Positions 31,301 through 41,372 of a stretch of DNA of 50,491 nt are shown here, one piece after another. The stretch lies in the NCBI GenBank assembly GCA_014904845.1, contig MU119541.1, positions 1-50,491 on the forward strand. Reading direction: 5' to 3'. A model generated the notes under the pieces. That model worked only from the letters and a program-made list of their open reading frames with translations. It was not told the origin of the DNA and made no database searches. The stretch comes from Acephala macrosclerotiorum. Taxonomy: Eukaryota; Ascomycota; Leotiomycetes; Helotiales; Mollisiaceae. Position numbers and translations under genes: made by a program. How positions within the stretch are numbered: the stretch's first letter is position 1; every line of letters starts with the position of its first letter.

Positions 31301-34300
31301 GTTATACTTCGCCTCAATGTCAGCTCCCAACTGTAGTAGAAGTCGCACCATCGCCTCAGAACCCTTACCGGCCGCCCAGTGCAGTGCAGTCGATCCTTTT
31401 TTATTTTTGCCCTCCATTTGAGCACCTCTATCAATGAGCAAACGAACGACTGCTTCGTTTCTACCTATTACGGCACAGCGAAGAAGTGTAGCTCCGTGAA
31501 TATCCTTTGCTTTGATGTCACAACCATTAAGCAGAAGTCTAGTTGCCGCTTCATGTCCGTTTACAACTGCCTCATTGAGAATGCTTTGTCCCTGAGGGCC
31601 TGCTTTGATGTCGGCCCAATGATCCAAGAGTAATCGCACCATGTCAGCATTGCCATTCTTTGCTACCCAGAAGAGGGATGTCCTTCCCCCTCGTCTTTTA
31701 TTCACGTCAGTACCTTCTCGTTCAAGAGGATAGCGTGCAACAGTCAGACAGTCTCTTCTAACTGTCCCCGATGCGCTGGACTCTTCGGCACAATTAATTA
31801 GATCCTGACTTCCATTGTACCAGCTTATGAAGTCATCTTTTGCTCCTGCCTTCTCCAGCTACTTTTTCGTATCGCTGCCGTTGGGGTTCTTCTGCTCTGC
31901 CAAGATCTGCAGCCCAATCTAGCTGAACTAGTGCGCAATTTCTGCAATTTCCTCAACTGGCTCATCCCTTGTCTTCATGGAAAGCATCATTCAAGCCAAG
32001 TTTTCGTATTTCGGGTTTTGAATTACGCATTGCCGTTGCACAAAGCTCCCCTAGGTACGTCTCTATCAAGGTGCGACTCTGCACGCCACAATGCTGCCGA
32101 ATCCATCGCAACAATTTCTCAGCTGCATACCATTTCCGGTTGATAATGCATTCATTTGCACGCTTCCGTGCGCTTGGGGTAGTAATGTCGATTATTGGAA
32201 GCTTAGAATCCCGTTTCAGTGTTGGAACAAGGCTCATGTATGCATCTTCTCTTGAGCCAAGTTTACTGCTCTTGAAAGCCAGAGTCTGTGTTCTCGCCGC
32301 CACGAATGCTGGTTGAACCGTTGATCTTGTCTATGGTATTTAGAGCACCAGAAAGAAAGGACACGAAGATATCTTGAGTGCACATGATCAATGCAGAGTT
32401 CTCTGTGGAAATGGCCAGTAATTTTGCAGGTTTCGGGTCATCCACACTCGTTCCAGGGACGCTGCTGTATGACTCCACAAGATTCTATTTGGAAGGCAAG
32501 GCTCTGTTGCCGAGTTGGGTTTCTACACCGCACTTGTATGCATCAATTTTATTCCTGGACGTGTCTGCTTTCGGAGCAAGAGGTAGGCGCTGCAGGCCGA
32601 AGAATCGATTCGGTGGCTGATCATTGTAGTTCCTCTGTGAGATTCTGGCGTATCAAGCCCTTGGTAAACCAATCTTTGAACCCACAGGCTGTACTCGACT
32701 TTGACCTCGTTCAAATCCATATCAGTGTCAAATGCCACGATACGAGTATTAATTGTACCGAGTGGGTCAACTGACGATAATATGGACCAGCTCCATAATC
32801 CCAGGGTTGCTTCTAGCTCAGACTGATTTGCTTTCCATGAAGGCCATTTGCCTTTCCCAGGCATCCAGTTTCTGTTCAAATGCAAATAGAACCTCTCGTC
32901 TATGTAAGCCAAGTTCTTGTCGCTGACCTCTTTTCCGGGAGTATCCTTGAAATTTCTTTCAACGCTGCAGCGGGTATTTGCTGCCCAGTAGAAATCCGAA
33001 GCTTCCTCTCATCCTTTATACAGCGTCATTTCTATAGTGAAAATCGCATTCATTACACCTTCAATGGCTGTTTGTAGCTGATGCGCTTTCGTTCGAACCT
33101 CAAAGTCCTATGTTATCTGAAGTCCTAGCGCTTGCCTAGTTAGTCGAGCAAGACGAGCTCTGGTCTTTACTGCCCTTGTGACTCGATTTGGCGTTGAATA
33201 GATGCATGCCATATCGTTTCTTTCCTCCCTATCCAAATTACTTTGTCGTCTTGATACCACCTCAATCTCTTGCTTCTTCCCCAGGGTATTGGTAGATCCC
33301 TCTAGTGAGAAGCTCATGGTGTTTTTATGCGAGTGGAATGCTACGATTTCAACACTTCAAACGCCTCAAGGGCCATAGCCAACTGATTCAACTCATGGTC
33401 TTTGATGATCTTCCTTCTTTTCACAATCTATAGCAGATTCGTACCACCATCCATGCGTTGAGTCCGAAGACTTGCCCTGATTACAGCCATGATCATCGTG
33501 GACCCCAGTTGCGCCACAAAAATCGAGGAATGCATAGCTCTCAGGCCTACAAACTGAACCACAAATCCCGACATCGTGATAAAGACTGCAGCCCACAACA
33601 GGACATCATCAGACCACCAGGTGTTCTTTACCCCGACTTCTGCATGTCTATCCACCTACATATTTTTCATCTTCGCAACATCCGATAAAAGCATTAAAGA
33701 CTTGATCTCGAAGCTTCTGTCCGTCGGTTTGACACCAGTACATCTTGCTTTTCCCCCTGGATTTTTCGTGGTACTCCTTTTTGGTGCTGCTTTGGATGAT
33801 GAACGCGTTGAAGAAACATGCGACGGATACTATTAGGGTGGTCACGTGTTTAATGTTATATATATCCTCATCTCACCGCTAGACAGGAATAACACATCAC
33901 AACACAACATGAACACACACTTTACACCCACAACACAGCCTTTGCCTGTAATAGATACCATGACTGTGCTAAGTAAGGTTATTGGGAATGCTAAAGCAGC
34001 CATTAGCTTTCTATCTTTTCGAAATTGAGCTGGAAATTGGTAATTGGCTAATTCCGCGAAGACCAAGACGCCTTCAGTTAAGAGTTAATATTCTCTCTTC
34101 CAGTGGCATAGTCAAGCGGACTTGGGCATACCTATTTGCAAAACCGCACCAATGAAAACTGCAGTGTGGAAGTACCATGGATTCGGCCTCTTAATGCCAA
34201 TATTGAGCGACAAGTTAGGACTATGCAAGATCTGTAACTCAGCCTCCAGGTCATTCCCGCGGACTTCCTTCTTTTAGTTCTCTTCCAAACTCCTCTCTCC

Positions 34301-34780
34301 TCTCTTGACCGCCTGTTCCAAAAGATCAATCCCAGCAGAGCTAAACTTATCACATCTATCTTTACCCTCATAATACTCATTCTCCTCTACTTCAAACCTC
34401 ACAACCTCCAAAACCCCCGGCCTCCCCAGAACCCTCGCAATGCCCCCATCATTCCACACATTTCCCACGCCATCACTCGTACACGACAACAATTCAATCT
34501 CCGCATTCCCAGGACTTTCTTGCGCTCTTCCTATAAACACTTTTAGGGAAGGAGAACCGCAAACACGAATTGCGGATACCACTGCAATAAGGATGCCTAA
34601 TGGGAGAAGAGAAAATATGACATTGTTCCACGTTGATGTCGATTCGCTGAGAAACTGCTTTGTGACTTGCTCCCCGAATAAAGCGATGGGGGGCGTGAGG
34701 TCCGTGACGAAGTTGTTGGTGAAGTCGTCCCACTGGTCGGCCTTGGTGATGGATAAAAGAGCGCGGCTGATTGGGAGCAA

Positions 34781-35710
34781 AACGCGTGAACGGTTTATTT
34801 TCGTGGAGATTTATTTTTGGTGTTGCATTTGAGGTTTAGGGTGATGAGAGGGTGCTTGGAGATAGATAACGTACGTTTTAGTATTTCTTTTCAGGGGGAT
34901 CGTTGGAAATACTCCTATTTGAGAATTTTTATGTAGGCTGGGCTTTCAAACGTGGTCGCTGAAGAGGGCGGCTATCAATCGGAGGAGTCCAATGAGACTT
35001 GATCTCCCCAAACTCAGCTGGAGGGAACTTGCCGTACTCTTCAGGCAAAGCAGCCACAGAATGCGAGGGCCCGAGATGGGATTTAAATGGACTATTTTCT
35101 CTGAAATCATTAGCCGCAGCTTGGACGGCGCTCGATGGCACTTGGAATTTTCCATTGCAATTGAGTCAGACGTTGGGTGATTTGAGCAACGGGATTCTGA
35201 TTCTAGCAGCGACGATGACGGATGTTTGGGCGAGGATTAGCAAGGGCGTTCAAACGCAGGGAAAACTATCTCATAGACTTTATAAATGAGCAGCGCTTGC
35301 TAGTATACAAGAAAAAAGATGAGCCTTGGAGCTGGATCTTTTAGCAACTCCTAGACAAAACCTCGCTCACGGTAAGCACGCACTGGGACCTGCTTCAGTC
35401 GAGAGATGAACAGGCTTCCTCAGGGAGGATTTGGTAGTGAGTAGCTCAAGCTCTGTTCCTTACTTGTCCCTTGGCATCTAATAGGACGAACGTTTAAAAG
35501 GATATTTTTATTTTTATTTTTATTTTTATTTTTATTTTTATTTTTATTTTTCTTCTTAGCTCCCTGGTCATCTCTTTGGTAATTGTTGCCCAAAGACGGG
35601 ACGGCGTGATAGTTGCAAGTCATGTCCAGATGGATATGGTAATATAAAGTAGCGTGGCAAAGCAACGTAACAAAAAAAATCAAATTAACCAATTATATAA
35701 TTGATTAACT
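34781..35710. other. Intergenic, 0.9 kb, with a microsatellite
   Basis: Upstream of the ankyrin relic. A 70-codon minus-strand frame (34929-35141) looks protein-like but is unassigned. The frame at 35420-35692 is produced by the (ATTTTT)n tract, which encodes a KN repeat. Confidence 0.4.
35505..35552. repeat. (ATTTTT)8 microsatellite
   Basis: About eight tandem hexamers ATTTTT. Low-complexity; no gene relevance seen. Confidence 0.9.
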
Positions 35711-35900
35711 TGATTAGATTAGATTAGATTCTAATTATTATCGCTTTTTGAAAAAATCATAATTATAATTGATAGTAAAAATTTACATATAAATAATTAT
35801 AATTATAATCAAATAATCAAAATTATAATCGATTAAATTATGATTTTCTTAATTAGATTAGAATATGATTAAGACCCTATAATCTAATCTAATTTAATCA
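35711..35900. mobile_element. AT-rich inverted-repeat element (possible MITE)
   Basis: 190 bp starting TGATTAGATTAGATTAGATT and ending AATCTAATCTAATTTAATCA, which are reverse complements at 19 of 20 positions. The body is AT-rich with AATTATAATTATAATC runs. It abuts the truncated HET remnant. No clear target duplication is visible, so the call is tentative. Confidence 0.45.
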
Positions 35901-36600
35901 TTTTGCACGCTGTGACAGTGTTTGGTATGTTTGCACTGGAGCTTCAAGAGAGACGAGCTGTAGAAATAGAAGCAAATTGACTTGCCTAAAACGGACTTGA
36001 AAATTTTCAGAATCACACTTGTCGTTGAGCTTTATTCGATGTGCTTCCCGACCATCTGACATCGATGAATCGAGTTGGGAGTGGACTGTTTTGAGAATAT
36101 TCTTTGCAGATTTCATGACTTTGAAGACATGGCTGTGCCCAAGTTTTGATGAGTGTCAAGAAACTCCTGATACGGGTTGAAGTGATAAACGACCGAGTCT
36201 CAAAAGGATACGCCAGGGCGCAGTAGATCAGAGAGAAGACCATCATCTGGCCATTGAGAGTCACCATTTCAACCTCTAGGAGCCCGTGTTTTCGCAGCTT
36301 TCGGGCCACAATAGAGACCCTCATTAGTAGACAGAAGTTCCCAACGATGCTCAAAGATCTTGACACCTTCCTATAAGAGATTGCAGAAGATGCAAGACTT
36401 CCTCTCCTTCTCTTTAGAAACAAGATGCGATCCGAGAGCTTTAATTGAATACCCATGTCGCCAGAAACTTTTCTTCCTCCAACTTCTTTATTGAAATCGT
36501 CGCACAGTACACAAACAGTCTGAGAGTAAGAAAGTGAAACAATAAATAATCGTTCGCGCAGACTGTTTCGGCAGCTCATATTCGACGACAATCCCTTCAA
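35901..36600 (-). pseudogene. HET-domain (heterokaryon incompatibility) gene remnant
   Basis: A minus-strand frame (36600-36013) reads VCVLCDDFNKEVGGRKVSGD, LEVEMVTLNG, FETRSFITSTRI, TWAQPCLQSHEICKEY and PLPTRFIDV, the usual lead-in to a HET domain. A frameshift near 36055 moves to GREAHRIKLNDKCDSENFQ, and the trace ends at YQTLSQRAK, where intact proteins have YxTLSHCWG. The rest of the domain is missing at the boundary with the 35711-35900 AT-rich element. HET proteins trigger cell death after fusion of unlike strains; this one cannot act. Confidence 0.6.
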
Positions 36601-37006
36601 ATCGGTCTTGGCTACTCAATCCACAAAGGCAGCTCCACTTCTGGTGTCAACCTCTGGCAAGGCATTCGATATGCTGCCCCTCCGATTAGCGACCTCCGTT
36701 GGCAACCACCCCAAATACCTGTCACAGACCGAGCAATCATTCAAGCAAATGGTCATGTCTTCAAGCAGGAAGCAATGCGGATATCCCCCGATCTGGTCTT
36801 CAGTATGCCAATAATTCCCTCAGAGGAAAAGGATCAGAAGACTGTCTCTACCTGAGCGTCTACTCCTCTTCAAATGAGCAGAATCCTCCCGCCGTGGTCT
36901 GGATTCATGGAGGTGACTATGATCTTGGAAATGGGAACCAAAATTTGACGGATCTCGTTCGTGCGAACAGTCAAACGATCCTCGGAGTCGCAATTCAGTA
37001 CCATCT

Positions 37007-37145
37007 TGTCAGTTGCTTGGTAAAGACTGCATTGGTGGTGAAAAGGGCTACAAAAGGCCTTTATATACAAAATAGGGGGGTGGGGCACCCCACCCCCTTA
37101 ATGAGGCCGGTGGCACCGCTATGTGGTCCCATGTCTCAACTGACA
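37007..37145 (-). mobile_element. Small solo-LTR-like insertion 1 (139 bp)
   Basis: Starts TGTCAGTTG, ends CAACTGACA, flanked by the 5-bp duplication CATCT (37002-37006, 37146-37150). TG...CA termini with a 5-bp duplication are the rule for LTR retrotransposon ends. Read on the minus strand it has GTATATAAAGG, a good TATA box, so that orientation is preferred. Removing it with one CATCT restores VAIQYH/LGAMGLL in the host gene. A MITE cannot be excluded. Confidence 0.65.
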
Positions 37146-37263
37146 CATCTCGGTGCTATGGGACTCCTGCAATCCGAGGGAGTCAATCGCTATGGCACTG
37201 TGAATGCTAGACTCAATGATTAAAAAATTGCCATTCAATGGGTCTAGAAGTACAGTGCATCCA

Positions 37264-37383
37264 CGTCAGTTGAGGCATTCGACCATAAATTGGTGCCACC
37301 GGCTTCCTCCCGGGGTGGGCGTACCCACTCCCTTTCTCTGTATATATAGAGGCCTTCTATAGCCCTTTACCAAGCAACTGACA
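37264..37383 (+). mobile_element. Small solo-LTR-like insertion 2 (120 bp)
   Basis: Same family as 37007-37145 but inverted: CGTCAGTTGAGGCATT at the left, GCAACTGACA at the right, shared GGTGCCACCGGC, and TGTATATATAGAGGCC as a TATA-like core on the plus strand. Flanks ATCCA/ATCTA form a 5-bp duplication with one mismatch. It lies 118 bp from insertion 1 in the same pseudogene. Confidence 0.62.
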
Positions 37384-38116
37384 ATCTATTTGTTTAGAGG
37401 AGATCCAAGAGCAGTTACGATATTCGGAAAATCAGATGGAACAGGTCTGTGATACTTTAATTAATCATCCACACTGGAACTATTAGTACCTCCATGTTCA
37501 TAAATGTGGATAAAATCCCCGTTTGAGGACAAAGACTGACTTCTCAGGGAATTGACGCATCACCACCCTTTCAATACCATACAATTACGGTGACTATGCT
37601 CCAACACAGCCATACTACGCGTTTGCGTTGGCTGCAAGATGCTTCCCAGGACACGGTGCAGGAAGCCCGTCTGGGCAAGGTAGCATCTTTCAATGTCTGC
37701 TCTCGAAAGACACGGATACTTTTAGGAATGCGAGTATGATTGCGGGGTTACCTTGAAACCACGGAACTCACGGCCTTGCGCCTGAGACAGACCTTGACTA
37801 TCTTATGCAGCGTGCAAGTCAACAGCTGCAGAATCACCAAGTTAATGGATATCGTATTCTTTCTGGAGTCAGTCATCTGGTAAATTCTGTTGAAAACATG
37901 TTAATCTTGGCAAAACAACGCGGGAGAAGTACCATCGTCCGTCCCTCAAAACTTCACAATAGAAGCAGATATCGTGGCATGGCTGACCGAAACATTTTCG
38001 TTATTCTCATAAGATGACATCTCGAAGATTTTGTACACATACCTGTCGAGTGATGGCGATACAACTGGCATGAGCTTGGCCACTCCTGGTGATAGCGGCC
38101 CAACAGCTCTTGATTA

Positions 38117-39954
38117 AGTCAAACCCTCTAGAAGTGGGCCCCCCCCTATTCTGGGCCACCTCGCTTAACACACCGTTACTACTCCACCACTTACTTTAAC
38201 CTCGAATATTTTTATTATTCTTTAATAAAATTCTTCCAAATTTTGCAAATTATTAAAATCGATTATAAAGTTTTCATACACTGAAACTAACGTTCAATAT
38301 GCATTTAAAGACGTAGCAAATAAAAAGTCCTTACGAAAATCTTTTCTCGATTAAAGTGTACCGAAAAGCACTTTTCAATACAAAATACTCGACATCTTTT
38401 CTAAGAAAAAAGCTTATACGCATCTACAGAGGTTTGCCCCGATCTAAAAATAACGTTTTACGAATTAAATACTAGTTCAAAAAAGTTTAAAATTTAATTC
38501 TATATATGCACAAATCCAAGTTTTTATTAATCGTATTTTAATCTCTCGACGCGATACTGTACTACTCGAAAAACGTTGAATAATTAAATTTCTTCGTCGG
38601 AATCCTATTCTTAAAACTAAAAAGTAATTTAAAATCGATTCTATACGTATTAATAATACTATATTTAATATTATTAAAACTTAATTTCAAAAATTGAAAA
38701 TATTAACAATCAAAACAATCAAAACTGAAAATCGATAGAATATAAATAAAGCGAAGATTATAAAAAACCAAAAAAAAAATAGATTAGTAATTAGAAGTAT
38801 TAAAAAACGTTTTATTCAAAAGAAACAACTAGAATTTAAAGTTTAAATCTCATTTATTGAGTATATCTCCTCGAGCGATCGGGCTATTCTTTCGATCGTT
38901 ATATTCAAAAAAAAATCAGTCCAATAACAATAATTTTTTTATGGGATTGAGAGAATATAAGAACTGAAAGTTTACTGCAATCGACAATAGATAAACATTT
39001 GACGATATTGTCTTAGAATAATTGCAAACCGTCTTTATACTTCAAACGATATTACGTAATTTAAAAGAGTTTTATCTACTCATATTAGACGACTATAGAA
39101 ACCATAAGACAATAGAATTCATGTAAAAATATTTTTCGAATAATATTTATTTATTATTTTTACTACTATATATTTTATATATGTTTCAATCTTTAAATTT
39201 ATTAATTTTTTTTCTTTTTAAATCCGCTTATCGAAAACGATTAAATTCGCTATCTCTTATTAATAACTCGACGTCTATAAAAAAACAAAACTTTTTGAAA
39301 TATTATAAGCAAACTCGAATAAATACTTTAACAAAAAGAAATTACAAAGCGGATTAAAAAGTCTCAAAATTATAATCGTAAAATATCTCGAAACTTTTTA
39401 TAAATCGATTATTACTTGAAAATAGTAATAAAGCGATCGAGAAATTTTTATAATCGTTAGAAAAAGATGTAGTATTTGAATAGATTTAAGATTTATTATT
39501 TGGAGTATAGAAAACTTTTCAAAAAAGTGAAAATGTTTGAAAATAATCGAGGCAAATTACGAGATTTAGAGAAATCGATACAATAATTATTAAAGTACTT
39601 TTTAGAAAAATAGTTAAAAACTTAAACAATAAAGACTTTGTTATTACTAAGCAAGAGCGTAAAATCTAAGCATTGAAAACTAAAATAGTTCAACTTGAGT
39701 CTAGAAAACGGTGGAAAGTAAGAATTAGTTTAAATTTTAAGTTCGCTGATATCGAGAAGATTTACAAGGCACAAATAGAAGCTGGAGACCGTCAAAATGT
39801 ACTATTAGATTCTAATGATTTTTCTAGTATAGTCTCTACTTTATCTTATATATTTATTAGTTGATTAAAAAGTTATTCGCGATCGAATTAGGTAGATAGG
39901 AATTAAGCGAGATAGTTTAGAACAAAGGGGGGCCCACTTCTAGGGGGTTTGACT
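38117..39954 (+). mobile_element. pogo/Fot1-type transposon, copy 2, RIP-decayed
   Basis: 1,838 bp, TA duplications at 38115-38116 and 39955-39956. Ends AGTCAAACCCTCTAGAAGTG and its reverse-complement counterpart CACTTCTAGGGGGTTTGACT give near-perfect terminal repeats of at least 20 bp. It aligns end to end with copy 1. The C-terminal part of the transposase is readable at 39673-39864 (KFADIEKIYKAQIEAGDR), a motif common near the end of fungal pogo transposases. The first catalytic Asp codon is now AAT (38745-38747) and the preceding Trp codon is TAG, both G-to-A. It sits in the carboxylesterase pseudogene. Confidence 0.88.
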
Positions 39955-40626
39955 TAAAGTTCAGTTGCAACTGGTCAACAGCTGCGAGACAATGTAAGCC
40001 ACCCCCTTATTTTGAGAACAGTCGCCAATCGTGCAGAATATCTACGCAGAGATCACTTTCGTGTGTTCATCATATTGACTTGCTGAAGCATTCGGCAACC
40101 CAGATTATGAAGCTTACAAGTACCGGTACTCTGTTCCAACTGCACTTCACAGCACAGAAGAGACTGCGCATACCTTGGAGGATCGCAAGCCAAAATTGGC
40201 CCAGACTTTATGAAACCTTTCATAAGTACGCCCGGTACTCCCATTTAACTCATCTCGCTGACAGATCCAGCCATTTATGGTAACTTCCTCACGAAAAGTG
40301 ATCTTCCAATCATGTCGGCAATTGCTTACGGGAAAATGCGACAGGGACGACGAAGAATCCTATCTCAAATTGGCCCAACACACTCTAGAGCAGCCGCTTC
40401 AGATAAACTTGAATGAAACAGGGGGAGAAGAGTTCAGTGCTTTGGTAACAGGATTTGTCAACAAGCTCATCTTTGCAACGGGGCGTTTGGGTCCTGCTCT
40501 GAGGAACGACATCTCCCTGGTGAATGCTTATACGTGGGAAGGTGGGAGAGGTTGGAGAGGTCGAGATGTGATTTCTGGAGATCGATGGGCGGCTTGGTCC
40601 CAGAGTAGCGGTAATGCATCTCTTTA

Positions 40627-41372
40627 AGTTGGCGCTGGGCCGACGAAAAAGGGGAGCTTACGTGATCTTGCTGATCGAACGGTGTTCTGTTCATCCAGCG
40701 ACATTAACCTTTCTATTCCTCCTTAAGGGCGGTCGCATGGTTCGTTGTGAAATGACAGTTTCTACTATCTTGGAACTTAGCCCTTCCATCCAGGAAACCG
40801 CGGTAGTGCAGGTTCTCCTCGATTCAGTAGGGAGGTGGCCCAGTCAAGGTAAGTGACACTGGTCAACCCCTCAGAACCTAGCGACCTAGATAAAGTCGAA
40901 GCTAAGACCAAAAGAATGGATTTTATAATAAGGATCGTAAATTGGGGAGCAGGTGATATCAATGTCATACGATTCGACTCAAATTCTGATCTGAAGGTCA
41001 AATTGACCACATCCGAACGAGGCAACTCAACCGTAGCTCACGCATTAGGACGCCAATCCATTCTAGCAAATGGAGAAGCACTTCCCCATAGGCGTGTTTG
41101 CTCTCTGGAAAATGCGAGAGTGATAGCATAGAATTAACTCTGGAAATTGACGCTGAGCTGAGACTTACAAGCTCACCTGATGTGAAACAAGGACTGAGTA
41201 TGGCGTCGTGATCGATGATTGCGGATTGCACTATCACGGACACATCTTTCGCAGATTGAGGTTTCCAAATAAACATTAAAATTAATCATTAACTCGTCGA
41301 ATACGAACGTCATCATATACGGTAAACTTGGGAGAGAGGAAAGTCTTGCTCTCAGTCGTCAGTTCTCTGTCG
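40627..41372. other. Intergenic, 0.75 kb
   Basis: Between the carboxylesterase relic and the 3' end of the phospholipase gene. Frames of 82-92 codons occur on both strands (40853-41131, 40998-41276) without motifs. No gene supported. Confidence 0.45.

Larger units (their letters stand above)
28795..34780 (-). pseudogene. Large membrane/ankyrin-repeat protein pseudogene
   Basis: Minus-strand frames trace one long protein. N-terminus at 34780-34274 (WDDFTNNFVTDLTPPIALFG; TM VIFSLLPLGILIAVVSAI), more membrane segments at 34066-33842 and 33655-33428 (DDVLLWAAVFITMSGFVVQF), a middle domain at 32912-31960 (ELEATLGLWSWSILSS; LGSREDAYMSLVPTLKRDSK), then ankyrin repeats from about 31700 to 28795 (ALHWAAGKGSEAMVRLLLQLGADI and similar, at least nine). 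The order matches fungal ankyrin proteins with an N-terminal membrane part. Breaks: TAG at 33428-33430, two TAGs and others near 31850-31920, a frameshift near 31960, a 1-nt frameshift near 29085, and two insertions (30593-31300 and 29227-30151). Across both insertions the frame closes when the insert is removed. Non-functional. Confidence 0.75.
36588..40626 (+). pseudogene. Type-B carboxylesterase/lipase pseudogene, split by three insertions
   Basis: Plus-strand pieces in order: GVNLWQGIRYAAPPISDLRW, SEDCLYLSVYSSS, PAVVWIHGGDYDLGNG, VAIQYH, LGAMGLLQSEGVNRYGTVNA, AVTIFGKSDGTG (the nucleophile elbow, normally GESAG), FQCLLSKDTDTFRNAS, QQLQNHQVNGYRILSG, then after the transposon NIYAEITFVCSSY, AEAFGNPDYEAYKYRYSVP, QINLNETGGEEFSALV and NDISLVNAYTWEGGRGWRG. 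These are the landmarks of a secreted alpha/beta-hydrolase of about 550 aa. The signal peptide and first residues are missing at the head-to-head junction with the HET relic. It contains LTR-like inserts at 37007-37145 and 37264-37383, the pogo copy at 38117-39954, and many stops. Confidence 0.78.

Noticed and set aside
35420..35692. 90-codon frame with a KNKNKN run
   Set aside because: The repeat is the translation of an (ATTTTT)n microsatellite.
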